A stretch of 64,000 nt of DNA from Advenella kashmirensis W13003 (GTDB taxonomy: Bacteria; Pseudomonadota; Gammaproteobacteria; Burkholderiales; Burkholderiaceae_B), in the NCBI RefSeq assembly GCF_000506985.1, contig NZ_KI650980.1:806001-870000 (forward strand). The letters are read 5' to 3'. How positions within the stretch are numbered: the stretch's first letter is position 1; every line of letters starts with the position of its first letter. The position numbers and the translations under genes were made by a program. The notes under the pieces are model-generated. The model was not told where the DNA came from. It did not search any database and worked only from the letters and a program-made list of their open reading frames with translations. Below, in pieces: positions 34,908 through 42,082 of this stretch.

Positions 34908-35389
34908 CTCAGGTTTGGCACTATACGACGGGAATTCATTTGCCTCGTATCGCAGCGAGTGGCATGTTACTGCCCAGCAATGCGGGAGCACCGGATGAGT
35001 TGCCCATGCTCTGGTTCTCATCAAATCAGGCGTGGGAGCCTACTGCAACAAAAATGGTGCGTGATGCTTTGGGCAACCTGAAAAACCTCACATTTGAAGA
35101 GCAATTTAAACTGATGGGGTGCGTCCGATTTGGGTTAGATGCTGATGACGGAAGGCTGTTGGATTGGAGGGCAGCATGTAAGCATGCCCGTACCCCGAGA
35201 AAATTACGCGAAGCAATGGAGCGCCTCGGAGCGCGTATGGGTGCATTTCCCGGCCATTGGTTTGCCACTCCCGTATATATTCCGCTCATCGCTGTCAGTT
35301 ATGAGGTTTGGGATGGCAATCAGTGGCTTCCTGGGTCTGAAACTGGCTTTCTCGAAGTACTCCGCGAAATAACGGGTGAGGCGAAATGA
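34904..35389 (+). CDS. Element-encoded protein with an HYT motif, unknown
   Basis: A 161-residue protein beginning VWHYTTGIHLPRIAASGMLL, then LWFSSNQAWEPTATKM. The opening H-Y-T with a following I-x-x-SG pattern resembles the first conserved block of ADP-ribosyltransferase-fold proteins, but the later catalytic residues are not evident, so this is only a hint. It overlaps the previous gene by 4 nt and ends just before the replication-type gene. Similar proteins are known only as phage hypotheticals. Confidence 0.6.
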   Translation: MTQVWHYTTGIHLPRIAASGMLLPSNAGAPDELPMLWFSSNQAWEPTATKMVRDALGNLKNLTFEEQFKLMGCVRFGLDADDGRLLDWRAACKHARTPRKLREAMERLGARMGAFPGHWFATPVYIPLIAVSYEVWDGNQWLPGSETGFLEVLREITGEAK

Positions 35390-35920
35390 ATGGCGAGAAA
35401 AACTACTTCGCCTCGCCAAAATCGCGACGGGAGCCGGTTTCTTGCCTTGCCCCATGTCGTGCTGGAATCAGAGGCCTTCAAATCATTGACCGGGCACCAG
35501 ATCAAACTACTACTCGATATTGCCATGCAATTGAACAAGGGAAATGTGAACAACGGACGCCTACAAGCGTCCTGGCGCTATTTATCCGAGGACCGCGGGT
35601 GGACATCAAAGGACACGATAAATCGCGCACTGGTCGCGCTGCAAGAGCGGGGTTTGATATTCTGCACCAGACAAGGCAGCTTTCCCAAAAGCACAAGTTG
35701 GTTTGCTGTAACTTGGATGCCTTTATATCATCATTCAGATATGCATTGCGGACCCCAGTCATTGCCCAGGGGAGCGTACGCGCACTGGCAGGAAAAAATT
35801 ACGTCCTCTTGTACGGAAACCGGGCCTACGAAGTCCCCCATAGGACCGAAATTCGTACAAGAGAACTCAATCATAGGACCGAAAACCGTACCTATGGAAG
35901 GCAAAATTGCAATTTCTTAG
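35390..35920 (+). CDS. Winged-helix replication-type protein
   Basis: A 176-residue protein. Residues about 18-100 form a winged-helix domain like those of phage replication initiators (FLALPHVVLESEAFKSLTGH, then LQASWRYLSEDRGWTSKDTI and ALVALQERGLIFCTRQG). The C-terminal tail (SPIGPKFVQENSIIGPKTVP) is encoded by repeated DNA. In lambda-like phages the origin lies within the initiator gene, and the repeats here suggest the same layout. The ATG follows the previous stop directly. Confidence 0.65.
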   Translation: MARKTTSPRQNRDGSRFLALPHVVLESEAFKSLTGHQIKLLLDIAMQLNKGNVNNGRLQASWRYLSEDRGWTSKDTINRALVALQERGLIFCTRQGSFPKSTSWFAVTWMPLYHHSDMHCGPQSLPRGAYAHWQEKITSSCTETGPTKSPIGPKFVQENSIIGPKTVPMEGKIAIS

Positions 35921-35935
35921 GACCGATTTCCGTAC
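35811..35935 (+). repeat. Iteron-like repeats, candidate replication origin
   Basis: Three direct copies of GGACCGANNNNCGTAC-type sequence (35840-35858, 35873-35891, 35917-35935) and one inverted copy (35811-35826), spaced about 30-45 bp, at and just beyond the 3' end of the winged-helix gene. The 165-bp spacer after them has no gene. Repeats in this position are typical of initiator binding sites. Confidence 0.55.
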
Positions 35936-36100
35936 ACCTTCTAGATATACCATCTGCAATAGATAAATCTTGCAGTTCTACTTATTGCTTTAAGTGGCGG
36001 ATGGGTCAAATTTGGCCCCATTCAATTCAAAACGGCCCGACTACTTTACCCAAATATCCATACAGAATTTATTTCCCATTTCGGAAAAAAGGGGGCGCTC

Positions 36101-36553
36101 ATGGATAAGCGGGTAAGAAATCCATTTGGGCATCTGCTGGTATGTCCTTCAAAACTGAATCATCTGGAGCGGTGTCAGGAACTTGCCCGATGTGCTGGTT
36201 TGCTACTGGCTCAAACCGGTCCGAATCAAAAGACATATACCTGGCTTGGGGATAACATTTTGAAAGCATTGAACAACGATCAGTCCCTTGATGAAACGCT
36301 CGGCATCAGGCCCCCACGTGGCTCCAGGCAGACATACGCGAACTGGAAGCAACAAACCCAGCGGAACAACCTGATTCTGCGCTTTGCAAACGAGTGTGGC
36401 AGCGATGGGAAGGCAGAGGCGGTATTCCATGGCAAGCAGCCTTGCCCGGAGAATTTGGTGGGTCTGTACTCCCAATTGAAGGCATTCGGACGGCTGCCAA
36501 ACTCGCCTGGGTCTGTCTCCCGCCTACGCAATTTGAAGTCAGATACCCGATGA
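36101..36553 (+). CDS. Element-encoded hypothetical protein (150 residues)
   Basis: A basic, Cys-containing protein (HLERCQELARCAGLLLAQTG, then RQTYANWKQQTQRNNLILRF). AAGGGGG lies before the ATG. It stands between the replication-type and capsid genes. No family recognised; a regulator or packaging-related role would be guesswork. Confidence 0.6.
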   Translation: MDKRVRNPFGHLLVCPSKLNHLERCQELARCAGLLLAQTGPNQKTYTWLGDNILKALNNDQSLDETLGIRPPRGSRQTYANWKQQTQRNNLILRFANECGSDGKAEAVFHGKQPCPENLVGLYSQLKAFGRLPNSPGSVSRLRNLKSDTR

Positions 36554-36603
36554 AATGCTGAAATGTAGACTGAACTCCAGAACGATTTTTATAGGAGTTC
36601 GAA

Positions 36604-37614
36604 ATGTCAGATCAAAAGATCAGGACCGGCCTTCAGTCCGGACGGTTTCTGAAGTCATTGGCAGTTTGCGACGGTGATCCATTCGCCGCTCAAGAGTATG
36701 CCATTTCCTCAAACTGGCTGGGCGCCGACGTGCTGAAAGATGCTCTTGGCGCCATTACCACCGACGACGAGGGCTATTCAGCACGGCAAGTACAGCGCGA
36801 CTTTGTCAGCCTTGTTTATCCCCAGTCCATTTTAGGCAAGCTTCCCAAGGTCCGTAAGGTTCCTTTTGCCTTAATCACATTGCAGCAATTGTCGCGTGCC
36901 GGGACATACTGGGTACGAGAGCAAGGGGCCACTCCGATTACTTTGCCGACCACTCAACGATTGGCCGGGTTGCGGCCATACAAACTGGGCGCGATCATTG
37001 TTGCTTCAAAAGAAAGTGTCAGGTTCGATATGTCCGAGGAATGGATTTCTGGAGACCTCGCTCATGCCCTCGTTGCCGGCGTCGATAGCGCCTTTATTGA
37101 TCCTGCCAATGACGGCATCCCTGAAGAAAAACCGGCGTCAATCACTAATAACGCAATTTCGATTCCGGCTACTACTGACCCCGTCGCTGATTTCAAAGAT
37201 GCGATCGCGGCATACAACGGCTCGCTGCTCAGTGCAGCTTGGGTAATGCATCCTGATGTAGCGGCCAATCTGGCACTTCGGGGAGAACCATTCAACAAAC
37301 TGACTGTGTTAGGCGGCGAGATTATCGGCATCCCCGCTATCACATCAGAGGCGGTGCCAAATGATTCAAACGGAAGCATAGTCACTTTACTGGATCAGAG
37401 CGCCATCCAGGTCAGCGGAGATGAATCAGCTCGCTTGCGCAAAAGCGGAGAAGCCATGATCAATATGGTGACCGACCCAGAAAATGACACGCCGCAGCTT
37501 GTTTCCATGTTCCAAACCAATAGCCTGGGTTTCCAGGGCCAGATTACCACTGCTTGGCGCAACGTCCGCCAGGCTGGATCTGTGATTGTGATCGAAGGAG
37601 CGAACTATGGCTAA
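36604..37614 (+). CDS. Phage major capsid protein (HK97 fold)
   Basis: A 336-residue protein without the long N-terminal scaffold domain of HK97 gp5. Typical HK97-fold stretches are seen: the spine-helix region ATKESV-like IIVASKESVRFDMSEEWISG, LLSAAWVMHPDVAANLALRG, VLGGEIIGIPAITSEAVP and the closing GFQGQITTAWRNVRQAGSVI. It would form the shell of an icosahedral capsid. TAGGAG precedes the ATG. It overlaps the next gene by 8 nt. In most phages portal and protease come first; here no portal is present and the protease follows. Confidence 0.85.
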   Translation: MSDQKIRTGLQSGRFLKSLAVCDGDPFAAQEYAISSNWLGADVLKDALGAITTDDEGYSARQVQRDFVSLVYPQSILGKLPKVRKVPFALITLQQLSRAGTYWVREQGATPITLPTTQRLAGLRPYKLGAIIVASKESVRFDMSEEWISGDLAHALVAGVDSAFIDPANDGIPEEKPASITNNAISIPATTDPVADFKDAIAAYNGSLLSAAWVMHPDVAANLALRGEPFNKLTVLGGEIIGIPAITSEAVPNDSNGSIVTLLDQSAIQVSGDESARLRKSGEAMINMVTDPENDTPQLVSMFQTNSLGFQGQITTAWRNVRQAGSVIVIEGANYG

Positions 37615-37828
37615 GTCAGAAATTTCATTCGATCCGGTGGATTTCGGCACGGCTGTAGGCGAGCAGATCAATAAGGCGGAGTCCAAATTGTCACGCAGGA
37701 TTGACGCTTTGGAAAATCAGATGAATGAACTTGTTGGTGATGGATTTAAAAGCAGGGACGAGCGCCTTCGCAAAATGGTGCAACGTGTACGTGAACTTGA
37801 ACGACAACTGGAGATTAGCCATGATTGA
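37607..37828 (+). CDS. Small coiled-coil protein
   Basis: A 73-residue protein overlapping the end of the capsid gene. The middle and end form a heptad helix (KAESKLSRRIDALENQMNEL and RLRKMVQRVRELERQLE). Position beside the capsid gene suggests a scaffolding- or head-decoration-like role, but this is inference. Confidence 0.65.
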   Translation: MAKSEISFDPVDFGTAVGEQINKAESKLSRRIDALENQMNELVGDGFKSRDERLRKMVQRVRELERQLEISHD

Positions 37829-38120
37829 TACGAACGAAATAAAACCGATATTCGCCTGGCTGATGCAGGTAGCCAATGAAGGGGCACCCGTCGGCATACA
37901 CGATGTTCAGTTAAGTGATGATGACGAATTTCCCAATAAGACAAAGGTATTGGTTACGTTGACCAATGGGCAATACAACATTGCTATGGCGCCCTTCATC
38001 CCAGAACACGAGCGCGACACCACAAGAACCAGTGTTCTCATCACACTGTCGGGTTTCTTGGAGTCAGTGAAGGCTGTCCGGATGGTATTAAAAGAGCTTC
38101 AGGGGGCATTCAATGAATAA
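37821..38120 (+). CDS. Small element-encoded protein (99 residues)
   Basis: The ATG at 37821 overlaps the previous gene end and has GGAGATTAGCC upstream, so it is preferred to an in-frame start at 37725. A mixed alpha/beta protein (KTKVLVTLTNGQYNIAMAPF, ITLSGFLESVKAVRMVLKEL). No family recognised. It overlaps the protease gene by 8 nt. Confidence 0.6.
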   Translation: MIDTNEIKPIFAWLMQVANEGAPVGIHDVQLSDDDEFPNKTKVLVTLTNGQYNIAMAPFIPEHERDTTRTSVLITLSGFLESVKAVRMVLKELQGAFNE

Positions 38121-38667
38121 GGCTTTCGTTACTCTGAATGTAAAGGCTATAGACGGCGAGCAGCGCGTTGTGGAAGGCTGGGCAACGCGCGCGGAACAGG
38201 ACCGTGTCGGGGATATTGTCCTCCCGCGTGGTGCTGTCTACAAACTGCCTCTGCCCTTCCTATTGGATCATGACCACTCCAAGGCCGTTGGACAGGTTGA
38301 CCGGGTGGAAGTGACAGATAGTGGTATTCGATTCTGGGCACATATCCCCCGGGTGGAAGAAGATGGCGAGCTCAAGAGGCTGACTGACTATGCCTGGTCA
38401 CTTGTGAAAACAGGATTGCGAAAAGCTGTATCGATCGGCTTTCGTGTGCTGGAGTCAGAGCCAATTACCAATAGCCGTGGGATCAAGGTGCGGTCGTGGG
38501 AATGGCTCGAACTCAGTGCGGTATCTGTGCCGTGCCTAGCGTCTGCTCAGATCACAGGCGTCAAGAGCTATGGATCGGACTATGTGACCGTATCACATGA
38601 TTCCGTTGGCGCGGTGCGGCTTATCACCCACAAGCCCGGCGAGGGGTCGGTGAGGCTCGGTCGATGA
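38113..38667 (+). CDS. HK97-family prohead protease
   Basis: A 184-residue protein with the assemblin-like protease pattern: VVEGWATRAEQDRVGDIVLP, catalytic His53 in LPFLLDHDHSKAVG, LRKAVSIGFRV and catalytic Ser135 in WEWLELSAVSVP. Such proteases cleave capsid protein and scaffold during head maturation. Usually it precedes the capsid gene; here it follows. Its presence implies the element really assembles or remodels heads. Confidence 0.9.
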   Translation: MNKAFVTLNVKAIDGEQRVVEGWATRAEQDRVGDIVLPRGAVYKLPLPFLLDHDHSKAVGQVDRVEVTDSGIRFWAHIPRVEEDGELKRLTDYAWSLVKTGLRKAVSIGFRVLESEPITNSRGIKVRSWEWLELSAVSVPCLASAQITGVKSYGSDYVTVSHDSVGAVRLITHKPGEGSVRLGR

Positions 38668-38780
38668 TCAGGGGGGGGCATGATTTTGATGAAAATCGAC
38701 TCGATGGGGGAACCCACACGGTACCCACACGCGCGGAAAATTTTCACTTTTTCAAATAAATCAACAAATCGGTTAACCAA
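38668..38780 (+). other. Candidate packaging-site region
   Basis: The spacer just before the small-terminase-like gene has a run of eight G (38673-38680) and a 9-bp direct repeat ACCCACACG twice, 2 bp apart (38712-38731), followed by an AT-rich stretch. Phage cos/pac sites commonly lie just upstream of the small-terminase gene, so this is where one would look. No match to a known site is claimed. Confidence 0.35.
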
Positions 38781-38996
38781 ATGACTGGCAAAAAAGGACG
38801 ATCAGGCGGCGCAAGACCCGGGGCAGGACGTCCTAGGAAGCCTATCGCATTGCGCTCGTACCCATTCACAGAAGATTCAAGGCAGTTCCTGCTCACGGTT
38901 ATGAATGATCCTACAAATGATATACGCATGCGTCTGGAGGCCGCCAAAGCGCTGATGCCTTATTTTCACAAACGAAAGTCCTTTCATTTATTTTAG
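38781..38996 (+). CDS. Small-terminase-like protein
   Basis: A 71-residue basic protein. It starts with the Gly/Arg-rich motif GGARPGAGRPRKP common at the N-terminus of phage small terminase subunits, followed by a helical part (RQFLLTVMNDPTNDIRMRLE) and AAKALMPYFHKRK. It is shorter than usual. No large terminase follows. Satellites of the PICI type carry their own small terminase to redirect the helper's packaging motor, which fits. Confidence 0.65.
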   Translation: MTGKKGRSGGARPGAGRPRKPIALRSYPFTEDSRQFLLTVMNDPTNDIRMRLEAAKALMPYFHKRKSFHLF

Positions 38997-39005
38997 GAGA
39001 AACCC

Positions 39006-41741
39006 ATGGCAGCACATACTGTTGGAGTTTTAAGTATTGATCTGATCGGCAATATTGGAGGCTTTGAGAAGTCGATGCGACGGGCCAACATTAAGGCTAA
39101 TGAGTTTTCAAAGAAATTGACCATCGGCATTCGCAATACGCATGCAGAATTGGTTCGTTTGGCGGGACCTGCCGCCGCATTCCTCTCTGTGCGCCAGGTT
39201 GCTCAATACGCCCAGGCTTGGACGGAACTGAATAACCGGTTGAAGTTGGTAACGGCAACGAATCAAGACCTGGCCCAGGCCAGTAAAGATATCTACGCCA
39301 TTTCTCAGCAAACGGGGCAGGCACTGGCCGGTACATCTGAGGTCTACAGTCGGATAGCAAAAAACGCCACGACTTATGGCCTGTCGCTGCAGGATGTAGC
39401 GAAAATCACTGACACCGTATCGAAATCAGTAGCCATTTCGGGTACTTCCGCTGAATCTGCTGCGGCTGGCCTGATGCAGTTCGGTCAGGCTCTAGCTTCC
39501 CAGCGGCTGGGCGGCGAAGAACTGAACTCGATCCTAGAGCAGACGCCGGGGCTTGCTCTGGCTATTGCCAAGGGTTTGGGCGTCCCCGTCGGCGCACTGA
39601 AGGAAATGGGAAAGCAGGGCAAGCTGACCGGCGATGCGGTTGTGGCGGCCTTGCAAAAAGCGGCTGGGTTCATTGATACACAGTTCAGTAACATTACTTT
39701 GACCGCTTCACAGAACCAGCAACGCCTGAATAACGCTCTTGAGCGATATATCGGCATGCTGGACACGGAACTGGGCGGGTCTGTGGCATTCGGCAATATG
39801 ATGAACTCGATTACCGGGTATGTAGAGGACCAGACTGAGAAAATCGATGAATTAGTGGCTGATATTGACTGGCTGGCAGATCAATATGAGCGTGTAGCCG
39901 GCGAAATAAATGGTTTTTGGGCAAACATCACTGATGGTCTGCCTGCACTCGGAAATGAGACAGATGCGACAGCTGCGGTCATGGAGCGAGGCTTTGCCGA
40001 CTTCGTAGAAAACACTATTTCCGAGTTGCAGTGGTTTGCAAATTTCTTTTATGGAACTTACCAATCGATCAAGGCCGCCACTACTGCGGTCGCCGATAAC
40101 CTCAAAATAGCCTTCAATAATGGTTTTGAATTCCTTAAAGAAAAGGCAACGTCTACCATTAACGAGGTCATCAAGGCTCTCAACCAACTGGGCAGTGTAG
40201 AGGTTTTCGGCAAAACCATTGGCATAAGCTTAAAGCCACTCGATGACTACAAGGCGGTATATAAGGATTTTATAGATACAACCGCCGCGCAGAACAAAGC
40301 CTTCGAAGATGGAATGAAGCGGTTTACATTCGGAGACGATGCGAGGGTCGCCCGCCAATTGGGCGCGGCTATCCGCGAAAACATCAAACTGGCCGACGAA
40401 TATTACAAGGCCGACGAGAAGTTGAGGGATATCGACACCGGCACACGAGGCGGGGACACTGCTACGGGCGGCGGCGGAAAGGGGCGAAAAGGCCGTACTG
40501 GCAAATCCGATGCGGAAAAAGCTTACGACCGGGAACAGAAACAATTTCTCGACTGGATGAAGAACCAGCGAGAGCGCATTGCCATGCTCGGCACTGAAAC
40601 TGAACTGGAGAAAATCAACGCCGAGTTGAAGCTTGGCAATTGGGAAAAGCTGTCGGCAGCCCAGCAAGAAGAAATGAAGGCACTGGCCGATCAGGTGGAC
40701 AAGGCCCAGGAATATCATGAAACCTTGGATCGCCTGGAGGAAATCACCGGCGATAAGCTCATGAAAGAGCACTTGAAGGACGCCCAGGCGTTGGGGATGG
40801 CCTGGCAAGCCGGGGCGCTGTCCCTTGATGCCTATACATCCCGACTCAACAAATTGAACATGGAAGGTGCCGAGGAACGCATCAGCCGCGGAATGGGTTC
40901 GTCTCAGGACATGATGCAGGTCATTCTTGGTAAATATAGCGATGGATTCAAAAGCACCCAGGAAGCGATAGCGGATTCGCTCGGGTCTTCCTTTGCCAGT
41001 CTTTCTGATAGCGCAGGCGACACCCTGGGGCAAATGCTCTTCTATGGCAACGAGACAAAGGCCTCATTCGAAGATATGGCTAAATCGATCGGGGTGGATG
41101 TAGTGCGAGCATTATCAAAAATGGGCATTCAGATGCTCGCTCAGAAGGCCCTTGGTACTGCTATTAATACCGCCAGCACGGCAGAAGCCACAGCGACCGG
41201 TGCGGCGGTTACATCGGCTATGGCGCCTGCTGCAGCTACGGCCTCGGTGGCTACCTTCGGCGGGGCCTCTGTAGCCGGTCTGGCTGGCCTCATGGCGGTT
41301 GTTACCATGCTACCCATGCTGTTCGGCAAAGGGTTCGCTGAGGGCGGGTTTACAGGTCCTGGCGGCAAATATTCGCCCGCTGGGGTGGTACATGCTGGGG
41401 AATATGTGTTCAATGCCCAGAGGGTGCGGGAAATAGGACTGGATAATCTGCGCAGGCTGGATCAGATGGGCGGCTTTGCCGAAGGTGGCTATGTCGGTGG
41501 GGATAAGGTAACCGGAAACATTGCCAGTCTGTCATCTGGCGCCAGCACCGGCGAATTGAAGCTGAATATTCAGACCCACACCAGCAAGCCACTCACTTTT
41601 GAGGAGAGCACTACGCCGGCAGGGGAAAGAGTGCTGATCGTTAAGGAAGCGGTCAACGCAGTGGCTGCCAGCTTGGGTAATCCGAACAGCAGCGTGAGCC
41701 GAGCACTCAGCAAAAACACTCACTCTCGGCGTCGGTTCTGA
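39006..41741 (+). CDS. Phage tail tape-measure protein
   Basis: A 911-residue protein with an N-terminal tape-measure domain (SAESAAAGLMQFGQALASQR, LGGEELNSILEQTPGLALAI and VPVGALKEMGKQGKLTGDAV, about residues 60-230), a long helical middle and a C-terminal hydrophobic region (LAGLMAVVTMLPMLF) followed by the family ending GFAEGGFTGPGGKY and VVHAGEYVFNAQRVR. In siphophages it fixes tail length. AGGAG precedes the ATG. Here it is intact but has no tail tube, chaperone, terminator or tip genes around it, which is unusual. It takes up a quarter of the element. Confidence 0.93.
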   Translation: MAAHTVGVLSIDLIGNIGGFEKSMRRANIKANEFSKKLTIGIRNTHAELVRLAGPAAAFLSVRQVAQYAQAWTELNNRLKLVTATNQDLAQASKDIYAISQQTGQALAGTSEVYSRIAKNATTYGLSLQDVAKITDTVSKSVAISGTSAESAAAGLMQFGQALASQRLGGEELNSILEQTPGLALAIAKGLGVPVGALKEMGKQGKLTGDAVVAALQKAAGFIDTQFSNITLTASQNQQRLNNALERYIGMLDTELGGSVAFGNMMNSITGYVEDQTEKIDELVADIDWLADQYERVAGEINGFWANITDGLPALGNETDATAAVMERGFADFVENTISELQWFANFFYGTYQSIKAATTAVADNLKIAFNNGFEFLKEKATSTINEVIKALNQLGSVEVFGKTIGISLKPLDDYKAVYKDFIDTTAAQNKAFEDGMKRFTFGDDARVARQLGAAIRENIKLADEYYKADEKLRDIDTGTRGGDTATGGGGKGRKGRTGKSDAEKAYDREQKQFLDWMKNQRERIAMLGTETELEKINAELKLGNWEKLSAAQQEEMKALADQVDKAQEYHETLDRLEEITGDKLMKEHLKDAQALGMAWQAGALSLDAYTSRLNKLNMEGAEERISRGMGSSQDMMQVILGKYSDGFKSTQEAIADSLGSSFASLSDSAGDTLGQMLFYGNETKASFEDMAKSIGVDVVRALSKMGIQMLAQKALGTAINTASTAEATATGAAVTSAMAPAAATASVATFGGASVAGLAGLMAVVTMLPMLFGKGFAEGGFTGPGGKYSPAGVVHAGEYVFNAQRVREIGLDNLRRLDQMGGFAEGGYVGGDKVTGNIASLSSGASTGELKLNIQTHTSKPLTFEESTTPAGERVLIVKEAVNAVAASLGNPNSSVSRALSKNTHSRRRF

Positions 41742-41899
41742 TCGTGGCTGAAGGGGTCTCCTTGAAATTCAGGAGATTCCCACCATTGGTGGATCACTAC
41801 GAAAATTTCGTAGTCGGTGTAACCCGTTACTCCGCCAAAGGGACATAAGCCAAAACAAACACGGCATTTGTCCCTAAAACAACAGTCAATTTTTCCATA

Positions 41900-41936
41900 C
41901 CCATCCATTCCGAAAGGGTAACCAGAGGGTAACCAG
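41900..41936 (+). repeat. Right integrase arm-type repeat (GGGTAACCA twice)
   Basis: Near copy of 31426-31462: CCCATCCA, a short spacer, then two GGGTAACCA units. Same orientation at both ends of the element, 62 bp before the right attachment core. Probable integrase/excisionase arm site. Confidence 0.65.
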
Positions 41937-41949
41937 CGGCAGATACAAA

Positions 41950-41981
41950 AATGCCCCACAAACATAAATTTGCAAGGCATT
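41950..41981. terminator. Bidirectional terminator at the right end of the element
   Basis: AATGCC pairs with GGCATT, with an inner CAAA/TTTG stem. On the minus strand it is followed by TTTTTG and can end the tRNA/rpoD transcript; on the plus strand it is followed by GATTTTATT and can end the tape-measure transcript. The element thus replaces the terminator displaced by integration. Confidence 0.6.
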
Positions 41982-41997
41982 GATTTTATTGCTATTT

Positions 41998-42074
41998 TGG
42001 TCCCCCCGGCTGGACTTGAACCAGCGACCAAAGGATTATGAGTCCTCTGCTCTAACCAACTGAGCTACAGGGGG
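41998..42074 (-). tRNA. tRNA with CAT anticodon (Ile2 or elongator Met), integration site
   Basis: A full 77-nt cloverleaf with encoded CCA: acceptor CCCCCTG with CGGGGGG, D arm GCTCAGTTGGTTAGAGC, anticodon arm AGGAC-TCATAAT-CCTTT style with CAT, variable GGTCG and T arm CTGGTTCAAGTCCAG. It has a full C1-G72 pair, so it is not the initiator. The stretch TTGGTCGCTGG with TTCAAGTCCAGC resembles tRNA-Ile2 (lysidine-modified), but elongator Met cannot be excluded. It lies 8 bp after rpoD in the same direction. Its 3' half was supplied by the integrated element. Confidence 0.9.
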
Positions 42075-42082
42075 TGTTCCAC

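Larger units (their letters stand above)
31274..42046. mobile_element. Integrated phage satellite or reduced prophage in a tRNA gene
   Basis: About 10.8 kb between two 49-bp tRNA-derived direct repeats, with an integrase beside the left end and almost all genes on the plus strand. Modules in order: integrase; three unknown genes; AlpA-like regulator and small HTH gene; winged-helix replication-type gene with internal repeats; HK97-type capsid, two small genes, prohead protease; small-terminase-like protein; tape-measure protein. No large terminase, portal, tail tube, baseplate, holin or lysin gene is visible. Intact genes, intact attachment repeats and a small size fit a phage-inducible island that uses a helper phage. 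A prophage reduced by deletion is the alternative. Confidence 0.88.

Noticed and set aside
35386-36108. A 240-codon frame overlapping the winged-helix replication-type gene
   Set aside because: It overlaps in another frame, starts inside the previous stop context and its apparent repeats come from the iteron DNA. The 35390 frame has the recognisable winged-helix domain.
31274-42046. Complete, self-sufficient prophage
   Set aside because: No large terminase, portal, tail tube, baseplate, lysis or C1-type repressor gene can be found between the attachment repeats.
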